Source of the DNA: an uncultured Microbulbifer sp.
GTDB lineage: Bacteria > Pseudomonadota > Gammaproteobacteria > Pseudomonadales > Cellvibrionaceae
DNA length: 41,527 bases
Assembly: GCF_947489355.1 (NCBI RefSeq)
Contig: NZ_CANLDD010000041.1
Coordinates: 1-41,527, forward strand
Direction of reading: 5' to 3'
The translations under genes and the position numbers were made by a program. Below the pieces are notes generated by a model. It was not told the DNA's origin, made no database searches, and saw only the letters and a list, made by a program, of their open reading frames with translations. Shown piece after piece: positions 1-8,063 of the stretch. Within the stretch, counting starts at the first letter, position 1. Each line of letters starts with the position of its first letter.

Positions 1-84
1 GCCATGGAGGATGGTCTGCGCTTTGCGATTCGCGAAGGCGGGCGCACCGTCGGTGCCGGCGTGGTTGCTAAGATCATCGAATAA
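1..84 (+). CDS. tuf: Elongation factor Tu, C-terminal end (partial)
   Basis: The reading frame is open from base 1 and encodes 27 residues ending GAGVVAKIIE before TAA. This is the C-terminus of domain III of EF-Tu, which delivers aminoacyl-tRNA to the ribosomal A site. The segment FAIREGGRTVGAG is nearly invariant in bacterial EF-Tu. The start lies outside the window. In many gammaproteobacteria tuf sits directly upstream of rpsJ; here about 4.4 kb of minus-strand genes separates them. The identification rests on a short but highly conserved tail. Confidence 0.93.
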   Translation, partial: AMEDGLRFAIREGGRTVGAGVVAKIIE

Positions 85-104
85 TTTTTACGCCTGATCT
101 TACT

Positions 105-138
105 AAAAAGCCGCTGCGGAGACGCTGCGGCTTTTTTA
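105..138. terminator. Bidirectional rho-independent terminator between tuf and the rhombosortase gene
   Basis: A GC-rich stem (GCCGCTGCG paired with CGCTGCGGC, one central mismatch, GAGA loop) is flanked by five A on the left and six T on the right. It can therefore end tuf transcription on the plus strand and the rhombosortase transcript on the minus strand. Confidence 0.88.
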
Positions 139-170
139 TTGTTTTTCTTATGGCTGCCTATTTCTGTTAT

Positions 171-800
171 TTACCTGGCTAAGGATGGCGGAGAAGGCAG
201 GCTGTCAAGTCTTTTTGTATTTGTTGGGTGATTTATCAGGGCTTGTTTTGTTTTTGTCATGAAATAGAAAAATACTGCTGCCAAACAGCCTGTAATGTGA
301 CTTGTCTGCATTGGAATAAATAACTGATTCTCAAAATGAAGTAGAGCGGGGGTGCTATTGTAGATCTCTGCTGCAATTTTAATTGGGAGGAAAAGGAGTG
401 TGAGGATGCATATGGTTTGCCATGGCCGGGGATCCTTGATGCCCATTAGGGCGCAATAATATAAAAAGCCGTACACGATTCCAGATAACCCTCCATAGTA
501 GGTCATGCCAGGTTTCAAGATGATCAGTGATGTGCTGATGAGCAGAGACAGAAAAAAATAGAGTAAATATAAGTTGGGATATTTTTTTCTCTCAATCACA
601 TAGCTTACGACACAGAAAGCAATTAGATTATAAGCTAGGTGCGTGTAGGAAAAGTGCACAAAATGGCCTGTAAAAATGCGCCAGATTTCACCACTAAATA
701 CGGCACGCCTGTCGAAAATAAAGGCAGAAGCCCACTCGGGGATCATGCTTGGCAGCAGGCTTGCTAAAATGATGGCTAAATAAAATGCAGGTCGGTACAT
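171..800 (-). CDS. rrtA: Rhombosortase (rhomboid-family intramembrane serine protease)
   Basis: The product has 209 residues and is a polytopic rhomboid protease with about six hydrophobic segments. The family hallmarks are visible: HLAYN (His54, Asn58) for the oxyanion region, the nucleophile Ser106 in GLSGIVYG, and the catalytic His168 in TSHITG. The short length, with no extra domains, fits the rhombosortase subgroup. Those enzymes cleave proteins carrying a C-terminal GlyGly-CTERM tail in the inner membrane. The start codon lies 2 nt after the stop of the upstream lipoprotein gene, so translation is probably coupled. That lipoprotein has a Gly-rich/transmembrane/basic C-terminus and is the likely substrate. 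The gene is AT-richer than the ribosomal block. The rhomboid assignment is firm and the rhombosortase subtype rests on the pairing. Confidence 0.85.
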   Translation of the reverse strand: MYRPAFYLAIILASLLPSMIPEWASAFIFDRRAVFSGEIWRIFTGHFVHFSYTHLAYNLIAFCVVSYVIERKKYPNLYLLYFFLSLLISTSLIILKPGMTYYGGLSGIVYGFLYYCALMGIKDPRPWQTICILTLLFLPIKIAAEIYNSTPALLHFENQLFIPMQTSHITGCLAAVFFYFMTKTKQALINHPTNTKRLDSLPSPPSLAR

Positions 801-802
801 GA

Positions 803-1645
803 TTACGCTTTCTTGTTACTTTGCGCCCACAACCAATAAGCAATTAAAGATAGCAAAAAGATTACCAGCATAGGATCAAGGCTGCCTCCGCCTGTATAAC
901 CAGGTTTGTGGGTTATTTGATAATCTGTGGGCAACTCTTTTACTTTATCTTTGAACAGGTCAAGTTGTATTTCAAGATTTGTGACAAGTTGCCCGCTTGC
1001 TTCTTTAAAGCTTTTTAAGCTGTCAATGCGCAGCTGCTCAGAAAGATTGATTGGGGTAGCTTTACTTTTGATGTGACTAATGCCGGGAGCTCGGAATAAC
1101 ATTTTACGGCTTTGAATATCATAAACCGATGCATCTAGCATTGTGTTGGTGGCATTTTTTTCTCCGGGTATCATGTAAGCTCCAACAAGTGTCCAGTAAG
1201 TGATTGATGCTAAACCCTCATCGGTAAATTGTGTTTGGTCGTATGATAGTAGCGCTATAACATCAATGCCGTACACTGTTCTAAGTTGATCCAGGTTTGC
1301 AAAGCTCCCTTTTTCTCTGAGATAGGCAGAGGGGATGATTTCTATTGATTTTACAAAGTCATGGTTTTTGAAGTTCTTGCTGACCTTATTCATCAATTCC
1401 AGTTTGTCTCTTTCTGTAAGCGTTTGACTTTTTTTATTTCCTTCAGGAACAAAAGCAATGCCAACTTTTAATGGTAAGGAAAGCCTGGGGATACCTGGGG
1501 TTTCAATGTAATCATCCTGGTCTGGATATAAATATTGTACAGCGCTGCTGCTATAGTGCGAGGATCTCATGACACCACAACTGATCAAGGTTGCACTGAC
1601 AGTAATTAGGAGTGTGTAAAATAGAGTTTTTTTGAATTGCTTCAT
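803..1645 (-). CDS. Rhombotarget-type lipoprotein with C-terminal GlyGly-CTERM-like tail
   Basis: The product has 280 residues. An open frame extends upstream to 1867, but I choose the ATG at 1645 because it gives a clean lipoprotein signal: MKQFKK, a hydrophobic stretch, then lipobox LISC with Cys23. The +2 residue is Gly, not Asp, which favours outer-membrane sorting by Lol. The C-terminus has three glycines at about 252-254, then a hydrophobic helix (PMLVIFLLSLIAYWLW) and a basic end (SNKKA). That is the tripartite layout of rhombosortase substrates. The middle resembles no enzyme I recognise. From memory a 'rhombotarget lipoprotein' family (TIGR04179) always sits beside a rhombosortase, and this matches. 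The protein would be held in the membrane at both ends until cleaved. Confidence 0.82.
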   Translation of the reverse strand: MKQFKKTLFYTLLITVSATLISCGVMRSSHYSSSAVQYLYPDQDDYIETPGIPRLSLPLKVGIAFVPEGNKKSQTLTERDKLELMNKVSKNFKNHDFVKSIEIIPSAYLREKGSFANLDQLRTVYGIDVIALLSYDQTQFTDEGLASITYWTLVGAYMIPGEKNATNTMLDASVYDIQSRKMLFRAPGISHIKSKATPINLSEQLRIDSLKSFKEASGQLVTNLEIQLDLFKDKVKELPTDYQITHKPGYTGGGSLDPMLVIFLLSLIAYWLWAQSNKKA

Positions 1646-2243
1646 GATGAATGTATCCTGTATCTTTTTCGGCGCGTTTAGCGTTTTTAGCGTTGCCGGG
1701 GAAAGTGTGATTTGTAAGTCAGTTGTTCGTATTTTGCCCGGATAAACTGAAGGTGGGCGGGTATTCGTCAATTGCCAGCATATCGAGCAGAGATAATTTA
1801 GGGTATACAAGAACGGCATTTTTTTGCTCTCTGTTCTGAAAAGGCAGAGCCTTCCATTCAGTCTCAAAAACTGGTGCTGTCAGGATATGTTCTCCGCAAC
1901 CTTGAGCCCTGCTTCTGTTCCTTCTTATACCTGATACCCCTATTTCGTTAAGCGTGTTGTTTGAGAATCCTCGGGCCGGGAAGTGGTTTCCCAGTTAGCA
2001 ATGGATATTGGCTCAAAAGGCCGCTATCCCTGTCATGGTAGACCCGAAGCCAACGGAAATCATTGCCTGCTCAGTGTGCTTGTTCTATGTCAGTGTATTT
2101 TACAGAAAAGCTTAAATCAGGGGGAGCCTTAAGGCAGGTGTGAAATCCGAGCCGGGGAAGTATAAAAGGCGAGCCTCAGATGAGACCCGCTTTATGGATG
2201 CTGAACAGAAAGTCAGAAATGGTCTTTTGCCTACTAACATTTT
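1646..2243. other. Non-coding stretch between the lipoprotein and VOC genes
   Basis: About 600 bases hold no convincing gene. The frame continuing upstream of the lipoprotein (to 1867) has no signal-like or family-like sequence and is read as 5' untranslated or promoter DNA. A terminator-like hairpin for the VOC transcript lies at 2161-2190. I saw no tRNA and no repeat here. Confidence 0.6.
2161..2190 (-). terminator. Probable terminator of the sigma-factor/VOC transcript
   Basis: Read on the minus strand, GCGGGTCTCA pairs with TGAGGCTCGC (two G-U pairs; the TC between them plus the innermost pairs form the loop). It is followed by CTTTTATA. It lies about 55 bases past the VOC stop codon. 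The T tract is short, so strength is uncertain. Confidence 0.55.
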
Positions 2244-2630
2244 TCATCGGGGGGATTGGTAAATACTCAGTACATGTCCATCCGGGTCTGCGAAGTCCGC
2301 TGTCAATCCGCCGTCCGGGGCGTGCTGTACCGGGGCCAGGATTTCCACATGGTGGGTAGTCAGGTGTTCCACCATGCGGTGAATCTCACTGTCGTCAACC
2401 GAAAAAACGAGAATAGGCGTACGTGCAGGTTTCTCATCCCCTTCAAAAAAGATCAGCACGGAATCACCGATATGGGCCATCAGGTGGCCGCCATCTTCTC
2501 CACGTTCTCCTTCTTCTGCGCCCGCTGCCCAGGAAGTTTTGAGCCCAAGAGTACTCTCGTAGAACTGCTGGGTGTTGTGCAGATTTTTGACAAAAAAGAC
2601 AACGGCCTCGATACGCGAATTTTGCAACAT
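2244..2630 (-). CDS. VOC-family protein (glyoxalase/bleomycin-resistance/dioxygenase fold)
   Basis: The product has 128 residues, the usual size of a single-subunit VOC protein made of two beta-alpha-beta-beta-beta modules. It starts with RIEAVVFFVKNLHNTQQFYE, the typical first strand and helix, and ends with ADFADPDGHVLSIYQ, the typical last strand with the DPDGH turn. Possible metal ligands include His49 and the Glu/His residues in the second half, but the set is not clear enough to name a reaction. The start has a GGAGAG ribosome-binding site about 6 bases upstream. It lies 181 bp downstream of the sigma-factor gene on the same strand, so the two may be co-transcribed. The substrate is unknown. 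Confidence 0.85.
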   Translation of the reverse strand: MLQNSRIEAVVFFVKNLHNTQQFYESTLGLKTSWAAGAEEGERGEDGGHLMAHIGDSVLIFFEGDEKPARTPILVFSVDDSEIHRMVEHLTTHHVEILAPVQHAPDGGLTADFADPDGHVLSIYQSPR

Positions 2631-2811
2631 AATGCTCTCCAGCTTGCGATTGGTTTAAGTCTATATCCGCCTGTCGGATACCTGTTAGTTGCCGCTGTCC
2701 GGTATTTTGTGAGCGGCTTGTCAGATTTTGGGGGTTCGCTGTTCAATCGCGGCTCGCCACTGCAGCGGCTGGGCATTCAGCACCTGGGCATCTGGCGATG
2801 GGTGACCTGTG

Positions 2812-3435
2812 CTATTTTTTGCTCGAATGGCTGATCGTAAAAAGGTTGCTGTCCGGGTCGGTGATACCGAAACGAAAGCTGGACAGGCGCGAGGGGCCGC
2901 GTGCCAGGGCCGCTCGCCGGAGGCCGGCCCCGGAAGGATTTGTTTTATCCAGGCGTGCGGCATAGGCTGCGGCCAGGCCCGCGGGTTCGATCCTGCTGTT
3001 TGATTGTTGTGAAGCCAGCTTCTTTCGCAGGGCGCTGAGACGTTGCCGCAGGGCGGCATCGGAAATGCTGAGTACCCTGCAGATCTCATTTTTGCTGAGC
3101 CCATTTAAAGTCAGGAGTAGAATCAAGCGCTGCCCGGTGGGCAGAGTCGGAATAGTATCTTCGTCGAATGTGCCCAAGTCGGCGTTGGATTCACCTTCGC
3201 CTGAAGGATAGCCTACTTCACGCACCTGGCGACGCTTGGCTTGGCGGGCATTCATGGCGGCGAGATTGCGCAGTACCCCGTAAAACCAGGCCGCATCCCC
3301 GGCATCTTGAATGGGTTTTCGCTGCGCCTCGACAGCGGCGAGCAGGCCTTCCTGTAGCAGGTCTTCTGCCTCGTGGCCCCGCTGGGAAAGTCGGGCGGCG
3401 GTGCGCAGCCATTGTCGGTATTGATCGACAGCCAT
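2812..3435 (-). CDS. Sigma-70 family RNA polymerase sigma factor (ECF-like) with unusual C-terminal tail
   Basis: The product has 207 residues. Residues 5-70 form region 2, with EDLLQEGLLAAVEA and the helix WFYGVLRNLAAMNARQAKRR. Residues 96-140 form region 4: LPTGQRLILLLTLNGLSKNEICRVLSIS followed by the recognition helix DAALRQRLSALRKKL. There is no region 1 or 3, as in ECF factors. Residues 145-207 are extra; they end in FRFGITDPDSNLFTIS, which resembles the last strand of a VOC protein, and a VOC gene follows. No anti-sigma gene is adjacent. The start has a GGAGG site 7 bases upstream. A 13-bp palindrome lies about 90 bases upstream of the start (3524-3536). Regulon unknown. Confidence 0.8.
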   Translation of the reverse strand: MAVDQYRQWLRTAARLSQRGHEAEDLLQEGLLAAVEAQRKPIQDAGDAAWFYGVLRNLAAMNARQAKRRQVREVGYPSGEGESNADLGTFDEDTIPTLPTGQRLILLLTLNGLSKNEICRVLSISDAALRQRLSALRKKLASQQSNSRIEPAGLAAAYAARLDKTNPSGAGLRRAALARGPSRLSSFRFGITDPDSNLFTISHSSKK

Positions 3436-3902
3436 TAGTAACCTCCATAAGTGGGGACGTAAAGGGGACGCGATGCGTTTGGCAGGGTAAGTTGTCTGCG
3501 GTTACGCCATTTTTGTTGTTTGCCCGTATGATACGGATTTTTTATGGTCTGTGAGATTGGGGCGCTTGAAAAACCGGTGCAACTGTCTGTCCCGCTTGCA
3601 TCTCAGGGAGCACACCAGCCCCTTCCGGTGTCGTGTGTACGCTTTGTCTGGTCGGCGATATCAGCGGGTGCATTCGGGAAAACCCGCGGCGCTGATCAGT
3701 CAGATCAGTGGGTGGTTTTCCCTGTCGCCCTGCTATCGGGATGTAAAGAGGTCAGTTTTATGGTGGCTGAGGTGTATCCCGGGGCAGCGGCAGGCGGACA
3801 ATCGACCGCTCAGTCGCCCAGAGTGGCACAATTTCGCAGCGAAGTCCCCCTGCGAGAATTTCTGGTCTCCGGGGAGGCGGGGTCATTGCTCTCCCGCTTT
3901 TC
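3436..3902. other. Intergenic stretch between the sigma factor and the YbaK-like gene
   Basis: This 467-base stretch has two overlapping plus-strand open frames (3544-3906 and 3551-3955), but neither has a ribosome-binding site or a recognisable protein sequence. It should hold the sigma-factor promoter. The visible structure is the palindrome CCGTAT-G-ATACGG at 3524-3536, followed by a T run, and a small inverted repeat CTGATC/GATCAG at about 3692-3708. Confidence 0.5.
3524..3536. promoter_or_regulatory. 13-bp palindrome upstream of the sigma-factor gene
   Basis: CCGTAT-G-ATACGG is perfectly symmetric and lies 89-101 bases upstream of the sigma-factor start. It could be an operator, or a very short hairpin followed by ATTTTTTA on the plus strand. 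Nothing upstream on the plus strand needs a terminator, so I favour an operator, with low certainty. Confidence 0.35.
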
Positions 3903-4379
3903 CTAGGGCCAGTCCTTGCTCAGGTCGCAGCGCGGGCAGCCCTCGAACAATTTAAGGAAGAGGGGGCCATCCATCTCCACCAGCTCCTCGTGGTCACCGG
4001 CCTCGAAATAAATGGTTTCACAGTGACTCAGGCTGCTGTCGAGCATGGTTGTAATGCCATAGGCTTGTCCCACAGGCGGCAGGGCGCCCAGCTCACAGTC
4101 GGGGAAAATTGAGCCAAGCTCATTTTCCGCTACCATCTCCAGACCGTTTCGCCCGGTTTCATCGTGTACTGCGCGCATATCCAGGCTGCTGCTTGCAGGG
4201 ATAACCACCAGCACAGGGCCCTCTTCGTCCCGGAGCAGAATCGCCTTGGCAACTTGGTCTTCCCGCACGTGGGCGGCATGGGCACTCTCGCGGCTGGTGC
4301 GGCTGTGGGGGTGTTGAATCAAATGGTAATCGACCGATTGGTCATTAAGATATTGGCTCAATCTTGCGGCAATGGTCAT
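3903..4379 (-). CDS. YbaK/aminoacyl-tRNA deacylase-domain protein
   Basis: The product has 158 residues covering one YbaK/ProXp-type editing domain. Visible features are YHLIQHPHSRTSRESA at 18-33, the conserved Lys45 in QVAKAILLRDEEG, the strand VLVVIPASSSLD, and a late GCPRCDLSKD end. These domains hydrolyse mischarged tRNAs (for example Ala- or Cys-tRNAPro), acting in trans of prolyl-tRNA synthetase. Which mischarged tRNA this one handles cannot be read from sequence alone. The start has a strong AGGAGGG site 9 bases upstream. The gene is divergent from rpsJ; its start is only about 75 bp from the S10 promoter. Confidence 0.85.
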   Translation of the reverse strand: MTIAARLSQYLNDQSVDYHLIQHPHSRTSRESAHAAHVREDQVAKAILLRDEEGPVLVVIPASSSLDMRAVHDETGRNGLEMVAENELGSIFPDCELGALPPVGQAYGITTMLDSSLSHCETIYFEAGDHEELVEMDGPLFLKLFEGCPRCDLSKDWP

Positions 4380-4452
4380 ATTGGAACCCTCCTCATTTCA
4401 CTGCGGATACTCCATTGTAGTTTCGCCGGGTGAAATTTGTGCGCGTGCGCGG

Positions 4453-4481
4453 TTGACAGCCTCCCGCACGGACCGTAGAAT
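4453..4481 (+). promoter_or_regulatory. Sigma-70 promoter of the S10 operon
   Basis: TTGACA (4453-4458), a 17-base spacer, then TAGAAT (4476-4481): a perfect -35 and a 5/6 -10. Transcription would begin near 4488, giving a leader of about 67 nt before rpsJ. That is clearly shorter than the L4-responsive leader of E. coli, so that control is probably absent here. Confidence 0.87.
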
Positions 4482-4554
4482 TCGCGCTCCTTTTCGCCCG
4501 CCCTCGGGGCTGCGTAGAAGGACGTTCTTTATTTCTTAGTTGGAGTTTGATTCC

Positions 4555-4866
4555 ATGCAGGGTCAACGTATCCGAATTCGCCTGAAGGCCTTTGATCACA
4601 AGCTGATCGATGCGTCTACACAGGAGATTGTAGAGACGGCCAAGCGCACCGGTGCTCAGGTACGCGGCCCAATCCCGCTGCCGACGCGCAAAGAAAAGTA
4701 CACTGTGCTGATTTCTCCGCACGTTAACAAAGATGCGCGCGACCAGTACGAAATTCGTACGCACAAGCGTTTGCTGGACATTGTTGAGCCGACCGAGAAA
4801 ACCGTCGATGCGCTGATGAAGCTCGATTTGGCGGCCGGTGTTGAGGTCCAGATTAGTCTCGGCTAA
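4555..4866 (+). CDS. rpsJ: 30S ribosomal protein S10
   Basis: The product has 103 residues starting [19 protein letters not shown], almost identical to E. coli S10. The open frame begins 15 bases earlier, but the conserved start and the GGAG site (4542-4545) fix the ATG at 4555. S10 sits in the head of the small subunit; with NusB it also acts in transcription antitermination, and the loop residues used for that are in the conserved core. It is the first gene of the supercluster and is driven by the promoter at 4453-4481. Confidence 0.97.
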   Translation: MQGQRIRIRLKAFDHKLIDASTQEIVETAKRTGAQVRGPIPLPTRKEKYTVLISPHVNKDARDQYEIRTHKRLLDIVEPTEKTVDALMKLDLAAGVEVQISLG

Positions 4867-4980
4867 CTTTTACTAACTACCAAATCCGAACCCCAGGCGA
4901 AAAAGGTCTGGGTAGTGTAACGCTCTGGAACTGGGCGGCCGCAGTGGGTTAAAGCCCCGTGCACTGAGAGGTTGAAAAAG

Positions 4981-5616
4981 ATGACAACAGGTATTGTCGG
5001 CCGCAAGAGCGGCATGACTCGCATCTTCACAGAAGATGGCGTATCTATTCCGGTAACCGTAATCGAGGTTGCTCCGAATCGCGTCACCCAAGTGAAAACT
5101 GTGGAAGCTGACGGCTATGCCGCTGTCCAAGTGGCAGTGGGTAAGCGCAAGGCTTCCCGCGTCTCCAAGCCCGAAGCGGGCCACTTCGCCAAAGCCAGCG
5201 TAGAGGCTGGCACCCGTCTTTTCGAACTGCGCACTGACGATTCTGAAGAGACTTTCGAAATCGGTTCTGAAATCACTGCTTCCAGCTTCGAAGCTGGCCA
5301 GAAGATCGATGTCACCGGCACCTCCAAAGGTAAAGGTTTCCAGGGCGGTGTTAAGCGCTGGAATTTTCGCACCCAGGACGCCACTCACGGTAACTCTCTT
5401 TCCCATCGGGCACCCGGCTCTATCGGTCAGTGTCAGACTCCTGGCCGGGTATGGAAAGGTAAGAAGATGGCCGGGCATATGGGTGCTGAGCGCGTAACCG
5501 TGCAAAACCTGGAAGTTGTTCGTGTCGATGCTGAGCGTAGTTTATTGCTAGTTAAAGGTGCCGTACCCGGCGCTCCCGGTGGCAATGTAATCGTTCGTCC
5601 GGCAGTGAAAGCCTAA
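4981..5616 (+). CDS. rplC: 50S ribosomal protein L3
   Basis: The product has 211 residues (E. coli 209). An in-frame TTG lies 9 bases upstream, but [16 protein letters not shown] matches the family start and has GAGAGG about 9 bases before it. L3 is an early 23S rRNA-binding assembly protein whose long loop ([19 protein letters not shown]) reaches towards the peptidyl-transferase centre. The Gln of GQCQTPG, methylated by PrmB in E. coli, is kept. A 114-base gap separates it from rpsJ. Confidence 0.97.
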   Translation: MTTGIVGRKSGMTRIFTEDGVSIPVTVIEVAPNRVTQVKTVEADGYAAVQVAVGKRKASRVSKPEAGHFAKASVEAGTRLFELRTDDSEETFEIGSEITASSFEAGQKIDVTGTSKGKGFQGGVKRWNFRTQDATHGNSLSHRAPGSIGQCQTPGRVWKGKKMAGHMGAERVTVQNLEVVRVDAERSLLLVKGAVPGAPGGNVIVRPAVKA

Positions 5617-5633
5617 GTCTGGGGGAAATGGAT

Positions 5634-6248
5634 ATGGAACTGAATATCGCTACTCCCGAAGGCGCCAAAGGCACAATAGCTGTCTCTGAAGTGACTTTCG
5701 GGCGTGAATTTAATCAGGATCTGGTGCATCAGACCGTTGTCGCCTATATGGCTGGCGCACGTCAGGGCACCAAGGCGCAAAAAAATCGCTCCGCGGTTTC
5801 CGGTGGTGGCAAAAAGCCCTGGCGTCAGAAAGGCACCGGCCGTGCGCGCGCCGGTACTATTCGCAGCCCGTTGTGGCGTTCCGGTGGGGTAACCTTTGCC
5901 GCTGAGCCACGCGATCACGGCGTAAAGCTGAATAAGAAAATGTACCGCGCTGCGCTGCGCAGTATTCTGTCTGAGCTGGCTCGGCAGGAGCGCCTGGTGG
6001 TGGTGGAGTCCTTTGACGTGGATGCGCCTAAAACCAAACAGCTAGTCAGTAAGCTGGCCCAGTTTGACTTGTCCGAGGCGCTGATCGTGACCGAAGAGGT
6101 GAGCGAAAATCTCTACCTGGCCGCGCGCAATCTGCACAAGATCGACGTCCGCGATGTACAGGCAATTGATCCCGTCAGCCTGATTCGTTTTGACAAGGTC
6201 GTGGTAACCGTGGCCGCGCTCAAGAAGATTGAGGAGGTGCTGGGATGA
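5634..6248 (+). CDS. rplD: 50S ribosomal protein L4
   Basis: The product has 204 residues. Two ATGs lie 6 bases apart (5628, 5634); the GGGGG site at 5621-5625 is well spaced only for the second. L4 lines the peptide exit tunnel through its extended loop, seen as [30 protein letters not shown]. In E. coli L4 also represses this operon, but the short leader here argues against the same mechanism. It overlaps rplW by 4 bases (ATGA). Confidence 0.96.
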   Translation: MELNIATPEGAKGTIAVSEVTFGREFNQDLVHQTVVAYMAGARQGTKAQKNRSAVSGGGKKPWRQKGTGRARAGTIRSPLWRSGGVTFAAEPRDHGVKLNKKMYRAALRSILSELARQERLVVVESFDVDAPKTKQLVSKLAQFDLSEALIVTEEVSENLYLAARNLHKIDVRDVQAIDPVSLIRFDKVVVTVAALKKIEEVLG

Positions 6249-6541
6249 ACCAAGAGCGACTCTACAAAGTACTGCTGGGCCCGGTAATTTCCGAAAAAGC
6301 TGCAGGGTTGGCCGATAGTGCCAACCAGGTGGTTTTCAAGGTTTCCACCGATGCCGAGAAAGCGGAGATCAAGGCTGCGGTCGAGAAACTGTTTAACGTC
6401 TCCGTTGAGCAGGTTCGCACCGTGAACGTGAAAGGTAAAACCAAGCGCACTCGCAACGGCATGGGCCGTCGCAGCGACTGGAAAAAAGCCTATGTTCGCC
6501 TGGCTGAAGGCAGCGACATCAACTTTGAAGCTGCTGAGTAA
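6245..6541 (+). CDS. rplW: 50S ribosomal protein L23
   Basis: The product has 98 residues (E. coli 100), starting [20 protein letters not shown]23 sits at the tunnel exit and is the docking site for trigger factor and the signal recognition particle. The extended loop with [22 protein letters not shown] is typical. The start overlaps the end of rplD by ATGA, implying coupled translation. Confidence 0.97.
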   Translation: MNQERLYKVLLGPVISEKAAGLADSANQVVFKVSTDAEKAEIKAAVEKLFNVSVEQVRTVNVKGKTKRTRNGMGRRSDWKKAYVRLAEGSDINFEAAE

Positions 6542-6555
6542 AGGGGACTGTTAGC

Positions 6556-7380
6556 ATGGCAATTGTCAAAACAAAACCGACCTCCGCGGGCCGCCGTCAC
6601 CTGGTGAAGGTTGTAAACCCCGACCTGCACAAGGGGGCTCCATACGCGCCTCTGCTGGAGAGTAAAAGTAAAAGTGGTGGCCGTAACAATAATGGTCGCA
6701 TCACTACCCGCCATATCGGTGGTGGTCATAAGCAGCACTACCGCGCCATCGATTTCAAGCGCAACAAAGACGGTATTCCAGCTAAAGTTGAGCGCCTGGA
6801 GTACGATCCGAACCGCAGCGCACACATCGCTCTGGTGTGTTATGCCGATGGTGAGCGCCGTTACATTATCGCGCCGAAGGGGCTCAAGGCGGGAGCCACC
6901 ATTCAGTCTGGCGATGCCGCACCGATTGCGGTGGGCAATACCCTGCCTCTGCGCAATGTTCCGGTGGGTTCCGTGATCCATGCGATCGAGCTGAAGCCGG
7001 GCAAAGGTGCCCAACTGGCACGCTCTGCCGGTGCTGCCGTGCAACTGGTAGCGAGGGAAGGCCAGTATGCAACCATTCGTCTGCGCTCCGGAGAAACGCG
7101 CAAGGTGCTCGCTGAGTGCCGTGCAACCCTGGGAGAAGTGGGCAATTCTGAACATGGCCTGCGCAAGTTGGGTAAAGCCGGTGCCGCGCGCTGGCGCGGT
7201 GTTCGCCCGACTGTTCGCGGTGTGGCGATGAACCCGGTCGACCACCCGCACGGTGGTGGTGAAGGCCGTACCTCTGGTGGGCGCCACCCGGTGACGCCGT
7301 GGGGTGTGCCGACCAAAGGTAAGAAAACGCGCAAGAACAAGCGCACCGATAAGATGATTGTACGTCGCCGCGGCAAGTAA
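6556..7380 (+). CDS. rplB: 50S ribosomal protein L2
   Basis: The product has 274 residues (E. coli 273). L2 is a core large-subunit protein needed for subunit association and peptidyl-transferase activity. The conserved C-terminal stretch [21 protein letters not shown] contains the key histidine of the GGGEG region. The end KMIVRRRGK is typical. It follows rplW by 14 bases with an AGGGGA site. A 361-codon antisense frame over this gene is a codon-bias shadow. Confidence 0.98.
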   Translation: MAIVKTKPTSAGRRHLVKVVNPDLHKGAPYAPLLESKSKSGGRNNNGRITTRHIGGGHKQHYRAIDFKRNKDGIPAKVERLEYDPNRSAHIALVCYADGERRYIIAPKGLKAGATIQSGDAAPIAVGNTLPLRNVPVGSVIHAIELKPGKGAQLARSAGAAVQLVAREGQYATIRLRSGETRKVLAECRATLGEVGNSEHGLRKLGKAGAARWRGVRPTVRGVAMNPVDHPHGGGEGRTSGGRHPVTPWGVPTKGKKTRKNKRTDKMIVRRRGK

Positions 7381-7417
7381 GCCCCGCGACGTCTGAGCAG
7401 CTAGAGAGGAATCGACA

Positions 7418-7696
7418 GTGCCACGCTCCTTAAAGAAAGGTCCCTTTATTGATCTGCATCTGATCAAAAAGGTGGAGGCGGCGATTGCAGCCAATGATCG
7501 TCGACCGATTAAAACCTGGTCCCGCCGGTCCATGATTATGCCGGAAATGGTTGGGTTGACAATTGCCGTACACAACGGTCGTCAGCACGTCCCCGTTTTG
7601 GTTAATGAGGAAATGGTTGGCCACAAGTTGGGCGAGTTCGCTGCTACCCGTACCTACCGTGGTCACACTGCGGACAAGAAAGCGAAGAAGCGCTAA
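7418..7696 (+). CDS. rpsS: 30S ribosomal protein S19
   Basis: The product has 92 residues, the same as E. coli, beginning [14 protein letters not shown] after a GTG start. The GTG is supported by an AGAGAGGA site 8 bases upstream and by the conserved N-terminus. S19 forms a complex with S13 in the head of the small subunit near the A-site tRNA. The middle contains the conserved [20 protein letters not shown]. Confidence 0.97.
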   Translation: MPRSLKKGPFIDLHLIKKVEAAIAANDRRPIKTWSRRSMIMPEMVGLTIAVHNGRQHVPVLVNEEMVGHKLGEFAATRTYRGHTADKKAKKR

Positions 7697-7711
7697 GCCG
7701 AGGTTATAAAG

Positions 7712-8044
7712 ATGGAAGTAGCAGCAAAATTACGCGGTGCACAACTATCGGCGCAAAAGGCGCGACTGGTAGCGGATCAGGTGCGCGGCAAAGGCGCTGA
7801 AGAAGCTCTGGACATCCTCGCATTCAGCAATAAAAAGGGTGCGGCGATTGTCAAGAAGATTCTGGAGTCGGCCATTGCCAATGCCGAGCACAACGAAGGT
7901 GCCGATGTTGACGAGCTGAAAGTCTCCACAATTTTTGTGGATGAAGGTATGACCATGAAGCGCATTAAACCGCGCGCGAAAGGCCGTGCCGACCGTATTC
8001 TTAAGCGTACTTGTCACATCACTGTGAAAGTGGCCGAGAAATAA
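7712..8044 (+). CDS. rplV: 50S ribosomal protein L22
   Basis: The product has 110 residues, the same length as E. coli. L22 contributes with L4 to the constriction of the exit tunnel; the beta-hairpin that does so is [19 protein letters not shown] near the C-terminus, the region where macrolide-resistance changes occur in other species. It looks wild type here. It sits between rpsS and rpsC with short gaps. Confidence 0.97.
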   Translation: MEVAAKLRGAQLSAQKARLVADQVRGKGAEEALDILAFSNKKGAAIVKKILESAIANAEHNEGADVDELKVSTIFVDEGMTMKRIKPRAKGRADRILKRTCHITVKVAEK

Positions 8045-8063
8045 CAGAGCAGGCGAGAAAACC

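Noticed and set aside
3544..3906. Plus-strand 120-codon frame between the sigma factor and the YbaK-like gene
   Set aside because: No ribosome-binding site, no domain, and an overlapping second frame of equal quality; it runs into the end of the YbaK-like gene.
6490..7575. 361-codon minus-strand open frame over rplB
   Set aside because: It lies antisense to highly conserved rplB and rpsS; the sequence has no family likeness and comes from codon bias.
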